From positions 1 to 5,244 of the forward strand of contig DAOVBF010000120.1 of NCBI GenBank assembly GCA_030673955.1: DNA of 5,244 bases, given 5' to 3'. The position numbers and the translations under genes are program-made. Below, piece by piece: positions 1-4,987 of the stretch (positions are counted from its first letter, which is position 1; every line of letters begins with the position of its first letter). The notes under the pieces are model-generated. The model searched no databases and had not been told where the DNA came from. It saw only the letters and a program-made list of their open reading frames with translations. The DNA comes from Deltaproteobacteria bacterium (GTDB lineage Bacteria > Myxococcota_A > UBA9160 > SZUA-336).

Positions 1-441
1 GATTCGCTTCCAGCGGCCCGAGCCCCGTGGACCTACGCGCTTGAGCGGATAGATGATGCGGGAGGGGGCGAGCTGGAGGTCGCTATAGCACGCACCCTTC
101 TGACAGCCGCGCGGGTTGAAATCGGGCACGTCTGGCCGCGACGACTCGTAAATCGCGTTCTGCTCCTCGCGCCAGACGATTCCATCCTTCACGAAGAGGT
201 CCCAGGAGCAGGCGGCAATGCAATTGGTGCGGTTGTGGGTTCCCTTGACGACCCGATCCCAGCGCCATTTCTCCCGCCAAACGTCGCCGAAGTCGCCGTA
301 CGCAATCGGCTTGACCTTCACTGGAGGAACAGTCACGGCCGACCGGGGTGTGAAGCGCGAGAGGCCGAGGGCGAGGGCGCCCACGCCTGAGCCGACGAGG
401 AACGTCCGCCTCGAGAGCTGTGGCGATCTCATATGGCTCAT
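1..441 (-). CDS. Type II DMSO reductase-family molybdoenzyme, catalytic alpha subunit (N-terminal 147 residues, partial)
   Basis: Translation by eye from ATG at 441 gives 147 residues before the window ends; the rest lies left of position 1. A twin-arginine signal (SRRTFLVGSG, Arg11-Arg12, then a hydrophobic run) indicates folded export by Tat. The FS0 iron-sulfur motif follows: His69, Cys74, Cys78, Cys113, with C-x3-C-x34-C spacing as in NarG, and then RGCQKGACYS and a YPLKRVG segment typical of the family. The molybdenum-ligating Asp region and the rest of the active site are outside the window, so substrate and direction (dehydrogenase or reductase) cannot be read. The start overlaps the upstream stop as ATGA; a GAGG lies 10 nt before ATG 441, which favours it over ATG 432. 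Known relatives are EbdA, DdhA, SerA, ClrA and NarG; the heme-gamma neighbour favours the Ebd/Ddh/Ser side. The family assignment is firm, the substrate unknown. Confidence 0.93.
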   Translation of the reverse strand, partial: MSHMRSPQLSRRTFLVGSGVGALALGLSRFTPRSAVTVPPVKVKPIAYGDFGDVWREKWRWDRVVKGTHNRTNCIAACSWDLFVKDGIVWREEQNAIYESSRPDVPDFNPRGCQKGACYSDLQLAPSRIIYPLKRVGPRGSGRWKRI

Positions 442-1025
442 AGGCTCATTACCTCGACCCGCGTGTCGCGATCGGTGTGGCTCGGCTGCATGCAGATCGT
501 CATCGGACGCAGGTGGAACTGCCCGCCGGCCAGCTCGACAGGGTTGAGCGGCGTCGGGATCATGCTCTGGAAGCCCTTGCCATCGACGAACTGGTAGTTC
601 TCCCATGCGTGGTAGACGACGAGCTGACCGGGCCGCACGCTGGGTGCGACCTTCACCATGGCGATGAAGGCGCCGAGATCATTGAAGGCGCGCGCGCGAT
701 CCCCGTCACGGATGCCGCGGGCCTCGGCGTCCTGGGGAGCCATGTACATCAGCGGCTGCCCGCGTTGCTGCTGCAGCATGAGGACGTCGTCGCGCCACGC
801 CGAGTGGATGCTCCAGCGAGTGGACGCGCCAGCGGCCTGCTCACGGTAGACATCGCGCCAGTCGTCATAGGAGAGCACGGGGGCCGAGACGGCAGGGGCC
901 GTGGCCGCCGCGCTGGCCGGGTGCAGCCGCCACAAACCCAGGGCCAGCGTCGCGGCACCCGCGGCGGACGCGCACAGGAACGAGCGGCGATCGATGCCGT
1001 AGCTCTCGCTCAGGCGGTCGTCCAT
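438..1025 (-). CDS. Short Tat-exported protein consisting mainly of a molybdopterin-dinucleotide-binding domain
   Basis: 195 residues. A twin-arginine signal (DRRSFLCAS, Arg13-Arg14) is followed by a hydrophobic stretch and a likely cleavage site after the ASA at 37-39. Residues 53-62 (YDDWRDVYRE) resemble the mature start of alpha next door (YGDFGDVWRE, residues 48-57). From about residue 69 the protein matches the C-terminal cofactor-binding domain of type II DMSO reductase alpha subunits: RWSIHS, then a QRGQPLMYM strand, DAEARGIRDGD, FNDLG, VRPGQLVVYHAWE and a LAGG segment. The whole middle of an alpha subunit (FS0 cluster, active-site domains) is absent. The start overlaps the end of beta by 16 nt and its stop overlaps the alpha start by 4 nt, so it belongs to the same operon. 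There is no strong Shine-Dalgarno; coupling to beta is likely. It could be a separately made domain of a split alpha, an assembly or cofactor-handling factor, or a decayed paralogue. The domain call is by memory of family patterns. Confidence 0.88.
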   Translation of the reverse strand: MDDRLSESYGIDRRSFLCASAAGAATLALGLWRLHPASAAATAPAVSAPVLSYDDWRDVYREQAAGASTRWSIHSAWRDDVLMLQQQRGQPLMYMAPQDAEARGIRDGDRARAFNDLGAFIAMVKVAPSVRPGQLVVYHAWENYQFVDGKGFQSMIPTPLNPVELAGGQFHLRPMTICMQPSHTDRDTRVEVMSL

Positions 1026-2038
1026 TCGATTGTCGCCGGATCCCGGTCGAAGCCGCCGAACATCTCCTTCCAGCGGTACACGATCAGAAGATCCATGAGC
1101 TCGGACTTCTGGCCGGCACGGGCCTTCGCCATCTCGGTCTTCAAGATCTCGAGCACCTCGATCACCCTCGGACCGAATAGCGAGACCAAATACTCGTTCG
1201 GAATGCGGGGCTTCGACTCGTCGATATCACCGTTCTCATCGAAGCGCGGCGGTGCAAGCGGCGGCACATAGAAGACATTCGGCTCGGTGCCGAAGTCCGG
1301 GTGGAGCGGAAGCCCGACCTTCCACTTGTCGACGAGCTTCGCGATCGGGCCCTCGGGATCGTCACGGTAGCCGACGAAGCGGAGGCGGCCCGGGCACATT
1401 CTCGCACACGCAGGGGACACTCCCTGCTCGATCCGCGGAAAACAGAAGATGCATTTCTGGGCCACCTTCCGAGCATGGTTGAAGTAGATCTTCTTGTAAG
1501 GACAGGCCTCCATGCAGAAGCGGTATCCCCGGCAGCGATCCTCATCGATCAGAACGATCCCATCTTCCTCCCGCTTCACGATCGCCTTACGGGGACACGA
1601 TTCGACACAGGCCGGATTCGTGCAATGGTTGCAGATGCGGGGGAGGTAGAAGTAGTACGCGTTCGGGTACTCGCCGGCCCCTTGATCCTCGTCCCAGTTC
1701 GGACCCCAGTCGGGCTCTTCACCGACGATCTTGAGATGCACGCGGTCGGCCTTCCCGCCGTAGAAGACCTCCTCGTGGTTGAACTTCCAGGCGTCGCCCA
1801 AGTCTCGTCGTGTGGGAAGCTTACCCGGAACCGCGACTCCCCCACGGAAGCCGCCGCCCATCTTCTCGTAGTCGCGCGGCGTGCCGCGTCCAGGCTTGGT
1901 GTTGACTGAGTTCCACCACATGTAGTCCATGCCCTCATCGCGGGTCCAAAGTCGCTTACACGCAATGGTGCAGGTCTGGCACCCGATGCACTTGTTCAGG
2001 TCGAGGACCATTGCGAGCTGTCTCTTGACCTCTGCCAT
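1010..2038 (-). CDS. Four-cluster iron-sulfur beta subunit of the type II molybdoenzyme (NarH/EbdB/SerB-like)
   Basis: 342 residues from ATG 2038, chosen because AAGGAGG lies 5 nt upstream; an in-frame ATG at 2086 would reach back into gamma and add residues unlike the family. Four Cys groups are seen: C17-x2-C20-x2-C23-x3-C27; C136-x2-C139-x4-C144-x3-C148; C169-x2-Y172-x2-C175-x3-C179; and C196-x2-C199-x11-C211-x3-C215. In the third group Tyr172 sits where a fourth Cys would be, the pattern that in NarH (Trp) and relatives gives a [3Fe-4S] cluster, so three [4Fe-4S] and one [3Fe-4S] are expected. The segment KCIFCFPRIEQG and the following CPGRLRFVGY are hallmark family sequence. Length agrees with EbdB/SerB-type subunits. 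No signal peptide is present, as usual: beta is thought to cross with alpha by Tat. It passes electrons between FS0 of alpha and heme b of gamma. Gamma ends 17 nt upstream. Confidence 0.95.
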   Translation of the reverse strand: MAEVKRQLAMVLDLNKCIGCQTCTIACKRLWTRDEGMDYMWWNSVNTKPGRGTPRDYEKMGGGFRGGVAVPGKLPTRRDLGDAWKFNHEEVFYGGKADRVHLKIVGEEPDWGPNWDEDQGAGEYPNAYYFYLPRICNHCTNPACVESCPRKAIVKREEDGIVLIDEDRCRGYRFCMEACPYKKIYFNHARKVAQKCIFCFPRIEQGVSPACARMCPGRLRFVGYRDDPEGPIAKLVDKWKVGLPLHPDFGTEPNVFYVPPLAPPRFDENGDIDESKPRIPNEYLVSLFGPRVIEVLEILKTEMAKARAGQKSELMDLLIVYRWKEMFGGFDRDPATIEWTTA

Positions 2039-2043
2039 CGCTA

Positions 2044-2050
2044 CCTCCTT
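2044..2050 (-). promoter_or_regulatory. Ribosome binding site fixing the beta subunit start
   Basis: Read on the minus strand this is AAGGAGG followed by 5 nt (TAGCG) and ATG at 2038. It decides the start over the upstream in-frame ATG at 2086. Confidence 0.85.
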
Positions 2051-2055
2051 GCCGC

Positions 2056-2712
2056 CTACGCAGCCTCGAGCTGAAGCTCGCGCCATTCGGCGGAATACGC
2101 CTTGATTCCGGCGCGCTCTCCGTGTCCCCCCTCCCAGACCGCGACGGCGAACTGAGTCGTGTCACCCGGCTTGAGCTGCGCGACAGGCTCGCTCGTTTGC
2201 ACCTGAAGCGCGCGGGAGATCACGACCCGCCAGTGTCCACCCTTCCAGAGTCCGCGGCCACGGACCAGCCTCTCGCCCACCGGGCGCGTACTGCCGAGCC
2301 CTTCCGCCACCACGTGCCGCCCGGCATCGTCCTCGTCCGCGCTCCAGTACCAAGCGTTAACTTCCATGCCGGGCATCCCCATCGTGATCACCGGCGCACC
2401 GGGAACGGAGGGGAGCAGGACCGCGGCGGCATCCTGAAAGGCCGTGATGTCGTCGAGCGTCCGGTTCTCGCTGGCGTCCTTCCACTCGAGGCGGAACGCA
2501 AGCGCGCTCCCGTTGTGGACAGCCGCTACGGACACGCGATCGATCGCACCAAACTTCTTGCCCAGCCAGGCCACGCGAACCGAGGCCGTGGGCTGCAGAT
2601 CGATCGGTGTCCCTACGAGACTCAGCCGCTCGGATCGCGCCTTGCTCCAGTGACCCCCGTCGGGATCGAGAAGCGTGTCGAGATCGAGTCCGGCTACGTA
2701 GCGTGCGCGCAT
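2056..2712 (-). CDS. Heme b-binding gamma subunit of the type II molybdoenzyme (EbdC/DdhC/SerC-like)
   Basis: 218 residues from ATG 2712, chosen because GGAGG lies 7 nt upstream; a GTG at 2775 and ATG at 2742 are in frame but lack such a site. Family signs: FQDAAAVLLP (residues 92-101), VITMGMPG followed by VNAWYW (109-123), and a C-terminal GIKAYSAEW (202-210). In ethylbenzene dehydrogenase the heme b iron is held by a Met and a Lys. By position, a Met in the MGMPG segment (Met111 or Met113) and Lys204 are the likely equivalents; this is inference. The protein probably accepts electrons from beta and hands them to a soluble or membrane carrier. It is the first gene of the operon. Odd: no hydrophobic signal peptide is visible from any of the possible starts, whereas well-studied gamma subunits are described as exported with their own signals. 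It may cross together with alpha-beta. Confidence 0.87.
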   Translation of the reverse strand: MRARYVAGLDLDTLLDPDGGHWSKARSERLSLVGTPIDLQPTASVRVAWLGKKFGAIDRVSVAAVHNGSALAFRLEWKDASENRTLDDITAFQDAAAVLLPSVPGAPVITMGMPGMEVNAWYWSADEDDAGRHVVAEGLGSTRPVGERLVRGRGLWKGGHWRVVISRALQVQTSEPVAQLKPGDTTQFAVAVWEGGHGERAGIKAYSAEWRELQLEAA

Positions 2713-2719
2713 CTTGCTT

Positions 2720-2724
2720 CCTCC
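2720..2724 (-). promoter_or_regulatory. Ribosome binding site fixing the gamma subunit start
   Basis: Minus-strand GGAGG, then 7 nt (AAGCAAG) and ATG at 2712. It makes the shorter gamma form most likely, and so strengthens the view that gamma has no signal peptide. Confidence 0.75.
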
Positions 2725-2792
2725 ACGCTGTTCCTGGGCCATCCGCTTTGCGCCCAGCGGTTTGGAGGCTGCCACTTTCGAGCGCGATCCCG

Positions 2793-2808
2793 TATGACAG
2801 CGGTCATA
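2793..2808. promoter_or_regulatory. Inverted repeat, candidate operator in the divergent intergenic region
   Basis: The core is TATGACAGCGGTCATA; with flanking CG on both sides the arms are a perfect 8 bp (CGTATGAC / GTCATACG) around a 4-nt AGCG spacer. It lies about 80 nt before the gamma start and 16 nt before the possible start of the rightward membrane protein, so it could control both directions. The TATGA-N6-TCATA layout has the same arm length and spacing as CRP/FNR-superfamily sites (TGTGA-N6-TCACA), but a TetR- or MarR-type site is also possible. A closely similar site is at 4611-4626. No convincing -35/-10 pair was found here; a TATGAT hexamer on the minus strand at 2821-2826 is the nearest -10 candidate. 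Confidence 0.55.
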
Positions 2809-2824
2809 CGACCTCCGGAATCAT

Positions 2825-3379
2825 ATGCGCCAGAACCGGGCGCCCCAGGGGTGGCCTATACTCCGTCTGCAGCGACGCCACAACCCCCGGCGCTACGAGG
2901 GGTGGAGCAAGCAGACGCTGGAACACGGAGTCGAGAGCACAGACCAGAGCGAAAAGCGCCGCCTGAGCCGCGCGCGGGCGTGGTTCCGCGCGGAGCCGCG
3001 GCCGCTGGCCCTCGTGCGGCCGCTTCGCACCACCGTTCGCGTCCTTCATCTGATCGCGGTCGGAGCGCTCTACGGCGGGCACGTGTATGGCGTCAGCGCA
3101 GAGCGCCTGATTCCGGCGCTGGTCGCGACCCTCGCCACAGGAGGCGCATTCGTAGCGCTGGAGTCCTACCGGGCACCGATCTGGTTGGTCCAGGTGCGAG
3201 GCGGTCTGACCCTCGTGAAGATCGTGCTGGTCGCCAGCGTCGCGCTGCTCTGGGATCTGAGGGTGCCAATCCTGACCCTGGCGGTGGTGATTGGAGCCGT
3301 CGGGTCGCACATGCCCGGGGACTGGCGCTACCACTCGCTCCTGCACGGACGCGTCGTCGGATCCCCGGAGAAAGGATGA
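2825..3379 (+). CDS. Small four-helix membrane protein of unknown function
   Basis: 184 residues from ATG 2825. The first 65 or so residues are basic and hydrophilic. Four hydrophobic segments follow, at about 71-90, 95-113, 119-143 and 147-162, then a short C-terminal tail. Histidines lie in or near the membrane helices (His75, His86, His162, His170, His174), the last three in a segment SHMPGDWRYHSLLHGR that looks conserved in style. This would allow heme or metal binding, but nothing proves it. The family was not recognised. The start is uncertain: no Shine-Dalgarno precedes ATG 2825, and the low-complexity basic N-terminus may not be translated; a later start such as GTG 3014 would keep all four helices. 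The gene is divergent from the molybdoenzyme operon and shares its intergenic operator candidate, so a role as membrane partner is conceivable but unsupported. Confidence 0.62.
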   Translation: MRQNRAPQGWPILRLQRRHNPRRYEGWSKQTLEHGVESTDQSEKRRLSRARAWFRAEPRPLALVRPLRTTVRVLHLIAVGALYGGHVYGVSAERLIPALVATLATGGAFVALESYRAPIWLVQVRGGLTLVKIVLVASVALLWDLRVPILTLAVVIGAVGSHMPGDWRYHSLLHGRVVGSPEKG

Positions 3380-3471
3380 GTCTCCCGCGGCTTAGCGTAC
3401 GCTGTGCCAGGTGCGGATCAATGCCAGCCACAGACGGGATCACGCGACCGGATGGCTTCACCCACGCCTGA
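3376..3471 (+). CDS. Possible 31-residue ORF with a CxxC pair
   Basis: ATG 3376 overlaps the stop of the membrane protein gene (ATGA) and has GGAG 5 nt upstream, a better ribosome site than that of the following gene. The product would be 31 residues with Cys10 and Cys13 (RCARCG) and would overlap the start of the FAD oxidoreductase by 20 nt. It may be a translational coupling peptide or chance; no family was recognised. Confidence 0.22.
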   Translation: MSLPRLSVRCARCGSMPATDGITRPDGFTHA

Positions 3472-4537
3472 CGTATTGATCATCGGAGGCGGCTTCGCCG
3501 GTGCCTCCACCGCCTTTCACCTGAGCGAGGTCTATCGAGGCTCGATCCTGGTGATCGACCGCGAGAAGGTGCCCGGCGTGCACGCCTCCGGGCGCAACGC
3601 CGGCCTGATCCGGCAGTCGGTGACGGACCCCATGATCCGCCGGGCCGTCGCCTCCAGCCAGCCGCACTACGCCCACCATGGCTCCGAGATCGGCTTCCGT
3701 CCCTGTGGATCGCTGCTGCTGGGAAAGCGGGCGCAGCTGGAGGAGGTTCAGGAAACGCAACGGATTGCCTCGTTTTTTCGCACGCCAGACGAGGTGCGCC
3801 GGCGGGTTCCCCTGCTCGACGGTCACCCCTTCGAGGTCGCCCTGGAGACACCGGCGGACGGGGTGGCGGACATCTGGGCGCTGCTGCAGCACTACCTCCG
3901 CGGCGCCCGTGCGCGCGGTGTGCAGGTCCGCCTGGACTGCGAGGTGCGCAGCATCTCCGGCCCCAGCCCCTACCGGGTCGAGACGAGCCGCGGGCCGATC
4001 GAGGCCTCGTACCTGATCAACGCCGCGGGAGCCTGGGCGCCGCAGATCGCGGAGATGGCCGGGGCGACCCCTCTCCCGCTCGTGCCTTGGAAGCGCCACC
4101 TTTTCCTTCTGGAACGGGTCGGCGGGGTCCAGTCGCAGTGGCCCTTTGTCTGGAACCTGGATCGCCCCTTTTACTTCCGTCCGGAATCGACCGGGCTCTT
4201 GCTCTCGATCTGCGACGAGGAGCGGAGCGCCGTCCTGGAGCCGACCGTGAGTCGGGCGATCTCAGAGGCGGCCGCGGAGCTCGTGTGGAACGAGCTTCCC
4301 GCGCTGCGCGGCGCCCGCGAGCGCGATGTCTGGTCCTGCTTCCGCACCAAGGCCCCGGACGGGCGATTCGTGATCGGCTGGGACCCCAGCCTGGAGCGCT
4401 TCTTCTGGGTTGCCGGCCTGAGTGGTAATGGCGTGGGCAGCAGCTGGGAGGTGGGCCGGTTGGCGGCCGGTGCATTCTCCGATGGCGAAAAAACGCCCGA
4501 AGACGCGTTCGCCCCCTCCCGATTCGCGGCGCCCTAG
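3452..4537 (+). CDS. DAO-family FAD-dependent oxidoreductase
   Basis: 361 residues from ATG 3452; a GTG at 3404 would add 16 residues before the usual fold start, so the ATG is preferred although its ribosome site is weak. The N-terminus holds the FAD dinucleotide-binding fold: DVLIIGGGFAGAS with GxGxxG at 12-17, and Asp36 ending the second strand (SILVID), the residue that normally holds the ADP ribose. Then comes ASGRNAGLI (45-53), a common DAO feature near the flavin. The middle part has VDA-like DGVADIWALLQHYLRGARARGV (137-156) and LINAAGAWAPQIA (188-200), which closes the FAD site. The C-terminus has GLSGNGVGSSWEVGRLAA (322-339), the last flavin contact. Members oxidise amines, amino acids or hydroxy acids (glycine oxidase, sarcosine oxidase, D-amino acid dehydrogenase, 2-hydroxyglutarate dehydrogenase). 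The substrate cannot be told here. No signal peptide is seen; cytoplasmic. Confidence 0.9.
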   Translation: MASPTPDVLIIGGGFAGASTAFHLSEVYRGSILVIDREKVPGVHASGRNAGLIRQSVTDPMIRRAVASSQPHYAHHGSEIGFRPCGSLLLGKRAQLEEVQETQRIASFFRTPDEVRRRVPLLDGHPFEVALETPADGVADIWALLQHYLRGARARGVQVRLDCEVRSISGPSPYRVETSRGPIEASYLINAAGAWAPQIAEMAGATPLPLVPWKRHLFLLERVGGVQSQWPFVWNLDRPFYFRPESTGLLLSICDEERSAVLEPTVSRAISEAAAELVWNELPALRGARERDVWSCFRTKAPDGRFVIGWDPSLERFFWVAGLSGNGVGSSWEVGRLAAGAFSDGEKTPEDAFAPSRFAAP

Positions 4538-4550
4538 CCCGGGCCCGGGC
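4537..4550. repeat. 14-bp perfect GC palindrome just after the FAD oxidoreductase stop
   Basis: GCCCGGGCCCGGGC reads the same on both strands and starts at the last base of the stop codon. It could fold at the RNA 3' end, but no T run follows (GTCCCCCAAT), so it is not a standard intrinsic terminator. Confidence 0.35.
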
Positions 4551-4610
4551 GTCCCCCAATGCTCCGCCGCAGGCGTGTCCCGCCGGGGAGCCCGAGGACG
4601 GCGGCTCTCG

Positions 4611-4626
4611 TATGACCGAGATCATA
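4611..4626. promoter_or_regulatory. Second copy of the TATGA-N6-TCATA inverted repeat, candidate operator
   Basis: TATGACCGAGATCATA agrees with the site at 2793-2808 at 13 of 16 positions, with the same arms, the same 6-nt spacing and the same preceding CG. It lies in the non-coding stretch between the FAD oxidoreductase stop (4537) and the small ORF at 4729, about 100 nt before the latter. The binding protein is not identified. Confidence 0.55.
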
Positions 4627-4649
4627 TCCAGCCGGCGGCGGCCCAGACT

Positions 4650-4663
4650 AACTAACGTTCGTT
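4650..4663. promoter_or_regulatory. AAC-N-AACGTT-N-GTT palindrome, candidate operator
   Basis: AACTAACGTTCGTT is symmetric at 12 of 14 positions around AACGTT. Such short, centred palindromes are common for TetR-family repressors, but this is only a resemblance. It sits 24 nt downstream of the TATGA-N6-TCATA site and 15 nt before the terminator-like hairpin. Confidence 0.3.
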
Positions 4664-4678
4664 TCCCAGGAACTCGGT

Positions 4679-4708
4679 GACCGGAGCGGCCTCTCCGGTC
4701 GGGCTTTT
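4679..4708 (+). terminator. Terminator-like hairpin with short T run
   Basis: GACCGGAG and CTCCGGTC form a perfect 8-bp stem around a 6-nt loop (CGGCCT), followed by GGGC and TTTT. On the plus strand it fits a weak intrinsic terminator for the FAD oxidoreductase transcript, though it lies about 140 nt after that stop, or an attenuator in the leader of the next unit. The four-base gap before the T run weakens it. The minus strand has no T run. Confidence 0.4.
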
Positions 4709-4728
4709 CAAGGTCCAGCCCGGGGTGG

Positions 4729-4929
4729 ATGGATGAGCTCACCCACTCGGAATGGACCCCGCAGCAGCTCGATGCCGCGGCGGAAGCCGTGGTCGCCCAC
4801 GTGACACAACGGCCCCAGCGGCATCGGCGATTCCTGCGCAAGGTCGGACGGCTCCTGCTGATGGATGACGCGGGTCGGAGAGCGGGAAGTGTGGGGGGAG
4901 TCGGAAAGCCGCCTCACCCGCACACGTAG
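4729..4929 (+). CDS. Small hypothetical protein
   Basis: 66 residues from ATG 4729, with a GGGGTGG just upstream that could act as a ribosome site. The first 48 or so residues look like protein: an acidic-amphipathic start (WTPQQLDAAAEAVVAHV, residues 9-25), then a basic helix-like segment (RHRRFLRKVGRLLLMDDA, residues 31-48), with third codon positions rich in G or C as in the neighbours. The last 18 residues (Gly, Pro, His rich) look less like folded protein. No family was recognised and no signal or membrane segment is seen. It starts 21 nt after the terminator-like hairpin and is followed by 58 nt before the next gene. It may be real, or a remnant of a longer gene. Confidence 0.38.
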   Translation: MDELTHSEWTPQQLDAAAEAVVAHVTQRPQRHRRFLRKVGRLLLMDDAGRRAGSVGGVGKPPHPHT

Positions 4930-4975
4930 GAAAGCAAGAAATCGAAATCGTGCGGCTTAGCTACGCCACGACACC

Positions 4976-4982
4976 AAGGAGG
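4976..4982 (+). promoter_or_regulatory. Ribosome binding site of the phytoene-desaturase-like gene
   Basis: AAGGAGG, then 5 nt (ACGAC) and ATG at 4988: near-ideal sequence and spacing, identical to the site before the beta subunit. Confidence 0.85.
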
Positions 4983-4987
4983 ACGAC

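Noticed and set aside
428..450. Repeated ATGAGCC and CATATG sequences near the alpha start
   Set aside because: These are fully explained by overlapping coding sequence: the end of the short protein (ATG AGC CTA TGA) and the alpha start (ATG AGC CAT ATG).
438..1025. A frameshift or assembly break of alpha as the cause of the short protein
   Set aside because: The short gene has its own complete Tat signal, a clean frame and coupled overlaps on both sides, and alpha has a second complete Tat signal after it. A simple frameshift does not explain two signals.
477..1271. A 264-codon open frame on the plus strand
   Set aside because: It is antisense to the short domain protein and the end of beta, both of which carry clear family motifs.
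1010..2086. Longer beta subunit starting at 2086
   Set aside because: The added 16 residues overlap the end of gamma and are unlike the family; the ideal AAGGAGG points to ATG 2038.
2056..2775. Longer gamma subunit from GTG 2775
   Set aside because: It has no Shine-Dalgarno and adds only a charged stretch; GGAGG supports ATG 2712.
2122..3471. A 449-codon open frame on the plus strand
   Set aside because: It lies antisense to gamma for much of its length and then out of frame over the membrane protein. The translation is Arg/Pro/Ala-rich with no family signs, as expected of GC-rich antisense frames. Only its last 31 codons, from ATG 3376, have a ribosome site.
3458..4099. A 213-codon open frame on the minus strand
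   Set aside because: It is antisense to the FAD-binding part of the DAO-type gene and has no recognisable features.
4017..4841. A 274-codon open frame on the minus strand
   Set aside because: It is antisense to the end of the DAO-type gene and crosses the intergenic region; the translation is Arg-rich and shows no motifs.
3387..4961. Repeated 10-mer GCGGCTTAGC upstream of both FAD oxidoreductase genes (3387-3396 and 4952-4961)
   Set aside because: It is short, without symmetry and at different distances from the starts; it probably arose by chance. The nearby AGCGTACGCT palindrome (3394-3403) has no counterpart at the second site.
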